From contig JAKAEF010000014.1 in assembly GCA_021820025.1 (NCBI GenBank), positions 1 through 12,985 of the forward strand: a stretch of 12,985 nucleotides of DNA. The letters run 5' to 3'. The notes beneath the pieces are model-generated. The model did not search any database and had not been told where the DNA came from. It worked only from the letters and a program-made list of their open reading frames with translations. The stretch is from a bacterium. GTDB lineage: Bacteria; Patescibacteriota; Microgenomatia; Levybacterales; UBA12049. Shown here one piece after another: positions 6,078 to 12,985 of this stretch (position 1 is the first letter of the stretch; every line of letters starts with the position of its first letter). Made by a program: the position numbers and the translations under genes.

Positions 6078-7271
6078 ATGTGGCAAAAGACAAAGAATGT
6101 CTATCACTTATTGGTGGCATTTGTGGCAAATACGTGGTTTAATTTCCCGGGTAAAAAGCTCACAGTTATTGGCATTACCGGAACTGACGGTAAAACAACG
6201 ACAGTAAATCTTATTTATCACATTCTGCATGAGGCAAAACTCAATGTCTCTGTTATCTCAACAGTTGGGGCAACAATCCATGGAAAAACACTTCCATTAG
6301 GCTTTCATGTAACCACACCTTCATCAATTAAATTAATTAAATTTCTAAAACAAGCAGTAGATAATTTGCATGCGGAAAAGCAAAATTACTTAGTCTTAGA
6401 AGTGACTTCTCATTCTTTAGATCAACATAGAGTATGGGGAATTCCTTTTACCGTTGGTGGAATTACCAATGTGACACATGAGCATTTGGATTATCATAAA
6501 ACCTATAAAAACTATGTAAAAACAAAAGCAAAATTATTACAAAGAGCAAAAACTGCAATAGTTAATGTAGACGATGCATCTTTCACCTTACTTAAACCAT
6601 TATTGGAAAACAAAAAATATGTTACCTACGGAATAAAAAATAAAGCAGATATAACACCAAAAACTTTTCCCTTTAAAACGAATCTTCCTGGGGAATATAA
6701 CAAGTACAATATTTTGTTGGCTGCTGCAGTTTGTAAACAACTAGGAGTATCTGATGAAAAAATTAAGAAAGCAATTGCAACATATAGTCCTCCAATTGGA
6801 AGAACAGAAATTGTATATAACAAAGATTTTACTGTTATGATTGATTTTGCTCATACGCCAAATGCTTTTGAACAACTATTGCCTGCAATAAAACCACAAG
6901 TTACGGGAAGACTGATTCATGTGTTTGGAAGTGCAGGTCTAAGAGATGCAAAAAAAAGGCCACTTATGGGAAAAGCGTCTGGAGAATATGCAGATATTAT
7001 TGTTTTAACAGCAGAAGATCCCCGATCAGAAAGTGTTGAAGACATAATGGCTCAAATAGAAAGTGGTATTGATGAAAAAAGAAAAAAAGAAATACAAATA
7101 ATTAAAGTTCCAAGACGAGAAGACGCAATAGAAAAAGCAATCTCTCTTGCCAAAAAAGGTGATTTTGTGTTACTTACAGGTAAGGCACATGAAAAATCAA
7201 TGAATTACGGACACGGAGAAGAGCCATGGAGTGAACATGAAGCCGTAAAAAAAGCAGTGGAGAATAAATAA
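6078..7271 (+). CDS. murE: MurE-type Mur ligase (UDP-MurNAc-peptide synthetase) without domain 1
   Basis: Mur ligases add amino acids to the UDP-MurNAc peptide using ATP. This 397-residue protein has the ATP-binding GTDGKTTT (35-42), EVTSHSLDQHRV, TNVTHEHLDYHKTYKNYVKTKAKLL (bearing the family's usual carbamylated-lysine region), DFAHTPNAFEQLL, FGSAGLRDAKKRPLMG, and TGKAHEKS near the C-terminus. E. coli MurE reaches its P-loop after about 110 residues; here it comes after 34, so N-terminal domain 1, which helps bind the UDP-sugar, is missing. The third-residue specificity loop DNPR of diaminopimelate enzymes reads EDPR (313-316), keeping the arginine, so meso-diaminopimelate is plausible but unproven. 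I chose ATG 6078 over GTG 6042 because promoter elements overlap the longer form and the protein then begins MWQKTKNVYHLL. The stop overlaps murC in TAATG. Confidence 0.85.
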   Translation: MWQKTKNVYHLLVAFVANTWFNFPGKKLTVIGITGTDGKTTTVNLIYHILHEAKLNVSVISTVGATIHGKTLPLGFHVTTPSSIKLIKFLKQAVDNLHAEKQNYLVLEVTSHSLDQHRVWGIPFTVGGITNVTHEHLDYHKTYKNYVKTKAKLLQRAKTAIVNVDDASFTLLKPLLENKKYVTYGIKNKADITPKTFPFKTNLPGEYNKYNILLAAAVCKQLGVSDEKIKKAIATYSPPIGRTEIVYNKDFTVMIDFAHTPNAFEQLLPAIKPQVTGRLIHVFGSAGLRDAKKRPLMGKASGEYADIIVLTAEDPRSESVEDIMAQIESGIDEKRKKEIQIIKVPRREDAIEKAISLAKKGDFVLLTGKAHEKSMNYGHGEEPWSEHEAVKKAVENK

Positions 7272-8692
7272 TGGATTATTCAAATATTAAAAAAATACAT
7301 TTTGTAGGAATTAAAGGAGTAGGAGTTGCTCCACTTGCAATTATTGCAAAACAAGCAGGGTTTGACGTAACAGGATGTGATGTCGCAGAATCGTTTATAA
7401 CTGAATCTTCCTTACATAGTGTTGGAATTACTCCTCTTATTGGGTTTGATCCCTCTCATATTCAAGACGTTGATCTGGTTATTACAACAGGAGCGCATGG
7501 GGGATTTGATAACCCAGAAATAAAAGCTGCAAAAGATAAAAATATTCCAATTCTAACGCAAGGAGAAGCAGTTGGTATTCTTATGACAGGTTCTCTCTTT
7601 GGCAAAAAATTAAAAGGAATCTCTGTTACCGGCTGTCATGGGAAAACTACTACAACAGCTATGATTGCAACCCTTTTTAAAGTTGCAGGAAAAGATCCAA
7701 GTTTTATTATTGGAACCGGTGCTATTCCATCTCTTGGAGCATCCGGTGCATATGGAAAAGGTGAGTACTTTATTGCAGAGGCAGACGAGTATGCAACAGA
7801 ACCAAAATATAATAAAAAGCCAAAATTTTTATGGCAATATCCTCAAATCTTAGTAATAACAAATGTCGAATATGACCATCCTGATGTGTACCAAACGATG
7901 GATGATGTAGTTGCCGCGTATACAGAGTTTGCCAAGCATGTAGAAGAAAAAGGCGTATTAATTGCGAACGGAGATGATTTGTATACGAAAAAAATTCTCG
8001 AAAAATATAAAGGGAGAAAAATTTTGTTCGGATCTTCAGTGAGTAATGATTATGTTGTAAAAGATATAAAAGTAGAAAATGGTAAAACAAGTTTTTCTGT
8101 CCTTCACGAAGAAAAAGAAGAAATCTATACAGTAAGTGTTATTGGACAGCATAATGCATTTAATGCATTAGCTGCACTAATTGCGGCAAAGGAAGCAGGA
8201 ATTCAAGAGACAGATATTCAAAAAGGCTTAGTGGCATTTAGTGGAACAAAAAGGCGTTTGGAATATAAGGGAGTATTGCCCACTGGAGCTATTCTCTATG
8301 ATGACTATGCCCATCACCCAACAGAGATTGCAAGCTCTTTGCTTGCATTAAAAGAAATGTATCCAAATAAGAATTTGGTCTGTATTTTTCAGCCACACAC
8401 TTATAGTAGAACAAAATTATTGTTTGAACAATTTATATCCTCATTTAAGGCTGCGGATACTGTTATTCTTACGGACATTTTTGCATCAGCCAGGGAGGCT
8501 ACGGATCCCAGTATTTCATCAGAAAAATTGGCTCAAGGTGTGAAGCAGTTCCAGGACAAGGTTTTATACCTCTCCAAGCTGTCAGATGTGGTAAAATACA
8601 TTAACGATCAAAAATACCAGGCAGATACTGTTATTGTAACCATGGGAGCAGGAGATGTCTATCAGATTGCAGACAGTATTATGGCTAAGTAA
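7271..8692 (+). CDS. murC: UDP-N-acetylmuramate--L-alanine ligase
   Basis: MurC joins L-alanine to UDP-MurNAc, the first peptide-forming step of peptidoglycan synthesis. The 473-residue protein has all three Mur-ligase domains. The N-terminal UDP-binding Rossmann motif is HFVGIKGVGVAPLA (10-23). The ATP-binding motif is TGCHGKTTTT (120-129). The central domain shows EADEYATEP and TNVEYDHPDVY, followed by GQHNAFNALAALIAA. The C-terminal domain shows DDYAHHPTEI (344-353), FQPHTYSRTKLLFEQF and TDIFASARE. DDYAHHPTE is the MurC form and argues against the recycling ligase Mpl. The central ADEYATEP replaces the more common ADESD motif. Its ATG overlaps the preceding stop by one base, with GGAG at 7259-7262 as ribosome-binding site. 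Length is normal. Confidence 0.95.
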   Translation: MDYSNIKKIHFVGIKGVGVAPLAIIAKQAGFDVTGCDVAESFITESSLHSVGITPLIGFDPSHIQDVDLVITTGAHGGFDNPEIKAAKDKNIPILTQGEAVGILMTGSLFGKKLKGISVTGCHGKTTTTAMIATLFKVAGKDPSFIIGTGAIPSLGASGAYGKGEYFIAEADEYATEPKYNKKPKFLWQYPQILVITNVEYDHPDVYQTMDDVVAAYTEFAKHVEEKGVLIANGDDLYTKKILEKYKGRKILFGSSVSNDYVVKDIKVENGKTSFSVLHEEKEEIYTVSVIGQHNAFNALAALIAAKEAGIQETDIQKGLVAFSGTKRRLEYKGVLPTGAILYDDYAHHPTEIASSLLALKEMYPNKNLVCIFQPHTYSRTKLLFEQFISSFKAADTVILTDIFASAREATDPSISSEKLAQGVKQFQDKVLYLSKLSDVVKYINDQKYQADTVIVTMGAGDVYQIADSIMAK

Positions 8693-8695
8693 TGT

Positions 8696-10024
8696 ATGGA
8701 GAATTTTATTGTAACAGGTCAAACCCCATTAAAAGGCACTACTATTGTATCCGGTTCTAAGAATGTCGCTTTAAAAGCTTTAGTAGCTGCATGTCTAACA
8801 GATGAAGAAGTAATCATTCGCAACATTCCTTTAATCGCTGATTTTCTTGTTATGGTTGAAATAATGAAAAAATTAGGTGCTCATATTTCTATTCATGATC
8901 ACACAGTTACAATTCAGGTTAAAAAATTTGCTCATACAGAGGTATCTTTGGAAGATGCTGCAAAAACAAGAGTTTCTGCAATGCTTTTGGCACCTCTTCT
9001 TGTACGTAAAAAAGAAGCAATTATTCCAAATCCCGGGGGTTGCCGTTTGGGTGCACGACCAATAGATAGAATTATTGGAGGAATTAATACAATGAGTGTA
9101 GAAGTAACCTATCACAGCGAAGACGGATATTTTCATGCAAAAACAAACGGCCTTAAGGGAACAGAATATACTTTTGGAAAAAACACCCATACAGGAACAG
9201 AAACATTAATGTTAGCAGCAGTTTTAGCAGAAGGAATAACTATTTTGCATAATGCAGCAGAAGAACCAGAAATTGATGAATTAATTGATTTATTAAATAA
9301 GATGGGGGCTTCTGTTAAAAGAAGCGGAAAACGAGAAATAACAATTAGTGGAGTTGCGAAATTACATGGTGCAATTTTTACTGTTTTGCCAGATAGAAAT
9401 GAAATTATTACTTTTGCAATTGCTGCTTTGGTAACAAATGGTGATATAACAGTAAAAGATGCAAAAAAAGCACAAATTGATGAATTTTTAGAAAAAGTAA
9501 AAGAAATTGGGGGAGGAATAGAGGTAAAAGGAGATGACATTCGTTTTTACAAACAGCAGGAATTAAAAGCATGTAATATTACAACTTCAATTTATCCTGG
9601 CTTTATGACAGACTGGCAAGCACCATGGGCTGTGTTAATGACTCAAGCAAATGGCGTTTCTATTATTCATGAAACAGTCTTTGAAAACAAAATGGGATAT
9701 GTGCATGAACTGAATAAAATGGGGGCAAAAGCAGAATTATTTAATCCAAAAGTAGAAAATCCACAAGAAGTATATAATTTTAATCTTGCAGATGACAATC
9801 CAGAATACTTCCATGCTGTAAAAATTACTGGTCCTGTACAGCTCCATAATGCAATTTTGAAAATGATAGATATTCGTGCTGGTGCGGCAGTTGTTTTGGC
9901 TGCATTGGCAGCAAAAGGAACAAGTACCATTTTTGGCATTGACAAATTAGAACGAGGATACGAAAATTTTGACAAGAGACTCTCTCATTTAGGAGCACAT
10001 ATAAAGAGGGAGAAAGAAAAATAA
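8696..10024 (+). CDS. murA: UDP-N-acetylglucosamine 1-carboxyvinyltransferase
   Basis: MurA transfers enolpyruvate from phosphoenolpyruvate to UDP-GlcNAc, the committed step of peptidoglycan synthesis. The 442-residue protein has the inside-out barrel of EPSP-synthase-like enzymes. Active-site residues match E. coli numbering closely: Lys22-Asn23 in SGSKN, the loop PGGCRLGARPID with Cys116, Asp306 in MTDWQAPW, and Arg394 in DIRAGAAVVLAALAAKG. The cysteine is the residue fosfomycin alkylates, so the enzyme is predicted to be of the fosfomycin-sensitive form. TYHSEDGYFHAKTNGL and FGKNTHTGTETLMLAAVLAEG follow family patterns. It starts three bases after murC, without a visible Shine-Dalgarno, and precedes the GlmU-like gene that would help make its substrate. 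MurB, the next enzyme, is absent from the window. Confidence 0.95.
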   Translation: MENFIVTGQTPLKGTTIVSGSKNVALKALVAACLTDEEVIIRNIPLIADFLVMVEIMKKLGAHISIHDHTVTIQVKKFAHTEVSLEDAAKTRVSAMLLAPLLVRKKEAIIPNPGGCRLGARPIDRIIGGINTMSVEVTYHSEDGYFHAKTNGLKGTEYTFGKNTHTGTETLMLAAVLAEGITILHNAAEEPEIDELIDLLNKMGASVKRSGKREITISGVAKLHGAIFTVLPDRNEIITFAIAALVTNGDITVKDAKKAQIDEFLEKVKEIGGGIEVKGDDIRFYKQQELKACNITTSIYPGFMTDWQAPWAVLMTQANGVSIIHETVFENKMGYVHELNKMGAKAELFNPKVENPQEVYNFNLADDNPEYFHAVKITGPVQLHNAILKMIDIRAGAAVVLAALAAKGTSTIFGIDKLERGYENFDKRLSHLGAHIKREKEK

Positions 10025-10025
10025 T

Positions 10026-11279
10026 ATGCAAGTTGTCTTATTAGCTGCGGGAAATTCAAGTCGTTTTGTTCCTTTTAATAAAGGCTTAGCTCATAAGTCA
10101 TTAATAACCATTATGGGCAAAACATTGTTAGAACATACATTAGAAGCAATAAAAAAAGCAGGAATAACAGATGTTGTTTTAGTTGTTAATAAAGAAGAAA
10201 CATTTAAAGATCATGTTGGTAATGGAGAAAAATTAGGAATAAAAATTACCTATGTTGTTTTAGAAGAAGCATTAGGAATGGGTGCAGCGCTTCTTAAAGC
10301 AGAACCATACTTGCATGATTCGTTTTTCTTAATGAGTGCATATCATTTGGAATTTAATGAATTTGCAAAAGATATGCTCTCAATGCAAAAAAACGGAAAT
10401 GTTGTTTTACTTGGTAAAAAAGATGCTCACTTTAATATCTATGGATTTATGCAGCTTGATGGAAATAAAGTAACAAATATTGTAGAAAAGCCTCAAACAG
10501 AAATTCCTCAAGCATTGAGAATTATTGGTATTTATTTATTAAATAAACAATTTGTAGAATTTTTAAAAACCGTTCCATTAGAACATTATAATTTTGAAAC
10601 AGCGCTAGATAATTTTGCAAAACAACAAGACATTTTTGCTCTTGAGACGACTACCACGACAATAACTCTTAAATATGCGTGGGATTTATTAGCCATTAAA
10701 AACTACCTTCTTGCCCAGATAACCTCTTATACTTCAGAAAAAGCCCAATTAGCCCAAAGCGCAAAAATAACAGGAAACGTTTATATAGAAGACGGAGCAA
10801 AAATTATGGAGGATGTCACTATTAAAGGGCCAGTGTATATTGGTAAAAATGCATTTGTTGGGAATAATTCAGTGCTACGAAATGGAGTTATTATAGAAGA
10901 AGATGCTGTCGCAGGATCATATTTAGAATTAAAAAATGTTTTTATGATGCAAAATTCTACAACGCATACTGGAGTAATTGAAGATTCTGTAGTTGGAAAA
11001 AATTGTAAGATAGCTGCGGGAATTATTACGGCAAATGTTAGACTTGATAGAAAAGAAATTCCAGCAACGGTAAAGGGGGAAAAAATAAGTAGTGGATTAA
11101 CAGCATTTGGGATGATTTTAGGAGATAATTCTCAACTTGGTATTAGGGTTTCTACCATGCCAGGTGTAATTATTGGCAATAATGTATTGGTTGGACCCAA
11201 TACAACTGTTATGAAAAATGTCGAAGATAATACAAAATATTTTACAAAATTCCAAGCAGTCATAGAGGAAAAAGCTTGA
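10026..11279 (+). CDS. GlmU-like two-domain protein: nucleotidyltransferase fold plus left-handed beta-helix acyltransferase
   Basis: Residues 1 to about 230 form a sugar-nucleotidyltransferase fold: VVLLAAGNSSRF (3-14) with Arg13, Lys24 in AHKSLI, EALGMGAALLKAE, and NIVEKP with Glu154-Lys155. Residues from about 240 to 410 are hexapeptide repeats of a left-handed beta-helix. They include NCKIAAGIITANVRLDRKEIPATVKGE and FGMILGDNSQLGIRVSTMPGVIIG, which resemble archaeal-type bifunctional GlcN-1-P acetyltransferase/uridylyltransferases more than E. coli GlmU. It would complete UDP-GlcNAc synthesis between glmS and murA products. One oddity: the strand that normally ends in a metal-binding Gly-Asp reads FFLMSAYHLEF (100-110), with no aspartate, so the pyrophosphorylase activity is uncertain. 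It starts one base after the murA stop; GAGGGAG at 10006-10012 is a distant ribosome-binding site. An RmlA-like thymidylyltransferase is the alternative. Confidence 0.8.
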   Translation: MQVVLLAAGNSSRFVPFNKGLAHKSLITIMGKTLLEHTLEAIKKAGITDVVLVVNKEETFKDHVGNGEKLGIKITYVVLEEALGMGAALLKAEPYLHDSFFLMSAYHLEFNEFAKDMLSMQKNGNVVLLGKKDAHFNIYGFMQLDGNKVTNIVEKPQTEIPQALRIIGIYLLNKQFVEFLKTVPLEHYNFETALDNFAKQQDIFALETTTTTITLKYAWDLLAIKNYLLAQITSYTSEKAQLAQSAKITGNVYIEDGAKIMEDVTIKGPVYIGKNAFVGNNSVLRNGVIIEEDAVAGSYLELKNVFMMQNSTTHTGVIEDSVVGKNCKIAAGIITANVRLDRKEIPATVKGEKISSGLTAFGMILGDNSQLGIRVSTMPGVIIGNNVLVGPNTTVMKNVEDNTKYFTKFQAVIEEKA

Positions 11280-11947
11280 TGAGAAAAGTTATATTATTTG
11301 ATATAGATTACACATTGTTTAATGCTCAAAACTACAGAAATGCTTTTTTAACTGCCCTTCAAAAAGAAATTGGTATTTCCGATTCAAAGAGTTTTTTACA
11401 AAATGCAGACGATGCATATATTGAATCTCGAGAAACGGTAGGAATTTTTGATCCAAAAGCTTTTTTATCTGTTTTAGAAAAAAAACTTGGCCAAAAATTA
11501 GATATTTCCAAATTAGAAAAGATTATATTAAACGAAGAGGTTTTTAATTCTTCTCTTTATGAAGATACTGTAGAAGTTGTTTCAGAATTAGCAAAAGAAA
11601 AAGATATATTTCTTGGCATTTTTTCTGCGGGTCTCTTACCCATCCAACGTCCAAAGATTAAACTCTTAGAACCTTTTTTGCATGCAGAGCATGTTCATAT
11701 TTTTGAATTTAAAAAAGGAAAAGCTTTGCCAGAACTTTTAAAAAAATATAAAGATAGTAAGTTATTTATGGTAGATGATATTGCAGAAATTCTTTACAAA
11801 GCAAAGCAAATAAACGATAATATTACAACGATATTAATAAGGAGAAAAGATCATCCGCAAGCCTATAGACAGGAACTTTCTGGGTTTAGTCCGGATAAGA
11901 CAATTACCAACTTGCGGGAAATTATAAATATAGTTGAGGGGAAATAA
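11279..11947 (+). CDS. HAD superfamily hydrolase with small helical cap
   Basis: The 222-residue protein has HAD motif I FDIDYTL (Asp8 nucleophile, Asp10), motif II Ser116 in GIFSAG, a lysine for motif III in FKKGKA (Lys146 or Lys148), and motif IV MVDDIAEI with Asp166-Asp167. A helical C1 cap of about 80 residues lies between motifs I and II, as in phosphoglycolate phosphatase or beta-phosphoglucomutase relatives. The tyrosine after DID (DIDYTL) is less common than glycine. The substrate is unknown. I chose ATG 11279, which overlaps the previous stop in TGATG, over the TTG at 11276. GAGGAA at 11265-11270 sits 8 bases upstream. It lies between the GlmU-like gene and glmS, so a role near amino-sugar phosphates is possible but only inferred from position. 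A mutase role would need direct evidence. Confidence 0.85.
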   Translation: MRKVILFDIDYTLFNAQNYRNAFLTALQKEIGISDSKSFLQNADDAYIESRETVGIFDPKAFLSVLEKKLGQKLDISKLEKIILNEEVFNSSLYEDTVEVVSELAKEKDIFLGIFSAGLLPIQRPKIKLLEPFLHAEHVHIFEFKKGKALPELLKKYKDSKLFMVDDIAEILYKAKQINDNITTILIRRKDHPQAYRQELSGFSPDKTITNLREIINIVEGK

Positions 11948-11950
11948 TTT

Positions 11951-12985
11951 ATGTGTGGAATTTTTGGATATGTAGGACATAAAGAAACAGCAGCAGACCT
12001 TATATTCGAAGGCTTAAAAGGGCTTGAATATAGGGGCTATGATTCATGGGGAATAGCGGTAAAAGTAGATGAAAAAATTGCTATAGAAAAACACACCGGT
12101 AAAATAGGTTCCACAAAAATAAAGCTTCCAAAAAGTTCTATTGGCATAGGTCACACCAGATGGGCAACGCATGGAGGAGTAACCGTTGCCAATGCACATC
12201 CTCATTTGGACTGCAGTGGGAAAATTGCAGTTTTGCATAATGGAATTATAGAAAACTATCAGGAATTTAAAGAAGAACTTATAAAAAAGGGTCATGTTTT
12301 TGCTTCAGAAACAGATACAGAAATTTTGCCTCATATGATAGAAGAATATATGAAAACAGAAGATTTTACATCGGCTGTTAAAGATACATTTAATAAATTA
12401 AAAGGATTAAATGCAATTGTTGTTGTTAATACAGAATCAAGTGAAATTATTGCCGCAAAAAATGGTTCTCCATTAGTTGTTGGAATTGGAGAAAATGAAT
12501 ATTATGTTGCTTCAGATGCCGTTGGTATTTTGCCACATACAAGAAATATTATTTTCCTTAAAGATAATGAACTGGTTTCTTTGGGAACATCATTAACATT
12601 ATATTCTCTTCCAACTGGTGAAAAAATAGAACCAAATGTAGAAAAAATTACATGGAAAATTGAACAAGGAGAAAAAGGTAAATATAAGCACTTTATGCTT
12701 AAAGAAATATATGAGCAACCGCAAATTATTCGAAATATTGCAGAAAATTATAGTGACCAGATTGCAGATTTAAGAGAAGTTATAGAAAAAGCAGTTGGTA
12801 CTTTCTTTATTGGAGCAGGAACCGCATATCATGCATGTATTGCCGGATCATATTTGTTTTCAAAAATTGCAAAAAAACATGTAAATATGGCACCTGCTTC
12901 TGAATTTAATTATTTAGAAGATTTTTTAACAGATCAAAGTTTAGTTATTGCTCTTTCTCAAAGTGGTGAAACAATAGATATTATT
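11951..12985 (+). CDS. glmS: Glutamine--fructose-6-phosphate aminotransferase (isomerizing), 3' partial
   Basis: GlmS makes glucosamine-6-phosphate from fructose-6-phosphate and glutamine, the entry step to UDP-GlcNAc. The frame is open from ATG 11951 to the window edge: 345 codons of a family usually near 600 residues. The N-terminal glutaminase domain has Cys2 (MCGIFGYVG), which becomes the catalytic N-terminus after Met removal, followed by LEYRGYDSWGIAV, GHTRWATHGG, HNGIIENY and ETDTE. The first sugar-isomerase domain begins after FMLKEIYEQP and shows GAGTAYHA and SQSGET. GAGGGG at 11936-11941 is a good ribosome-binding site 9 bases upstream, inside the end of the HAD gene. No glmS ribozyme or long leader is possible in the 3-base gap. 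The remaining isomerase half lies beyond the window. Confidence 0.95.
   Translation, partial: MCGIFGYVGHKETAADLIFEGLKGLEYRGYDSWGIAVKVDEKIAIEKHTGKIGSTKIKLPKSSIGIGHTRWATHGGVTVANAHPHLDCSGKIAVLHNGIIENYQEFKEELIKKGHVFASETDTEILPHMIEEYMKTEDFTSAVKDTFNKLKGLNAIVVVNTESSEIIAAKNGSPLVVGIGENEYYVASDAVGILPHTRNIIFLKDNELVSLGTSLTLYSLPTGEKIEPNVEKITWKIEQGEKGKYKHFMLKEIYEQPQIIRNIAENYSDQIADLREVIEKAVGTFFIGAGTAYHACIAGSYLFSKIAKKHVNMAPASEFNYLEDFLTDQSLVIALSQSGETIDII

Noticed and set aside
9133..9540. Long minus-strand frame (135 codons) within murA, and similar antisense frames in mraZ, ftsI and murC
   Set aside because: They lie fully inside well-supported genes, have Ser/Ile/Phe-rich shadow composition and lack domains.
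1..12985. Alternative genetic code (TGA as glycine, known in some CPR lineages)
   Set aside because: mraZ, rsmH, the FtsL-like gene and the GlmU-like gene all end at TGA at the expected protein length, and no domain continues through a TGA.

Overview
The window is AT-rich (roughly one third G+C by eye) and gene-dense, with genes abutting or overlapping by 1-4 bases. It carries a compact division and cell-wall (dcw) cluster. Several traits point to a Patescibacteria/CPR bacterium, most likely of the Microgenomates type: very short spacers, frequent lack of Shine-Dalgarno sequences, a Mur ligase without the usual N-terminal domain, and a dcw cluster interrupted by a DUF192 gene, a membrane protein and a HAD phosphatase. 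That placement is inference from gene content. All visible genes read with the standard bacterial code, and TGA is used as a genuine stop.

Layout: (1) 1-393, the 3' end of an unidentified beta-rich, probably extracytoplasmic protein. (2) 394-559, a regulatory gap with a TTGACA-type promoter and 10-bp-phased GTAGG repeats that look like MraZ operators. (3) 560-3870, mraZ, rsmH, an FtsL-like gene and ftsI, tightly coupled. (4) 3854-4165, a minus-strand DUF192 gene converging on ftsI and overlapping it. (5) 4191-5895, a divergent two-gene unit: a four-helix membrane protein (possibly DUF4239-like) and a HAD-IIB phosphatase. (6) 5896-6077, a gap with an unexplained GC-rich island, a terminator-like hairpin and a new promoter. 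(7) 6078-12985, a second same-strand operon: a MurE-type ligase, murC, murA, a GlmU-like two-domain protein, a HAD hydrolase and glmS (cut by the window edge).

How it works together: GlmS makes glucosamine-6-phosphate, and the GlmU-like protein would act late in UDP-GlcNAc synthesis. MurA commits UDP-GlcNAc to peptidoglycan, and MurC and the MurE-type ligase add stem-peptide residues. FtsI cross-links septal peptidoglycan with the FtsL-like protein as divisome partner. MraZ probably regulates the first operon, and RsmH methylates 16S rRNA. glmM, murB, murD, murF, mraY, murG, ftsW, ftsQ, ftsA and ftsZ are not in the window. I see no mobile element, CRISPR array, rRNA or intact tRNA. The content is mainly housekeeping. 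The points most worth a second look are the GC-rich island at 5921-5975, the putative MraZ operator, the MurE-type ligase without domain 1, and the GlmU-like protein that seems to lack its metal-binding aspartate.
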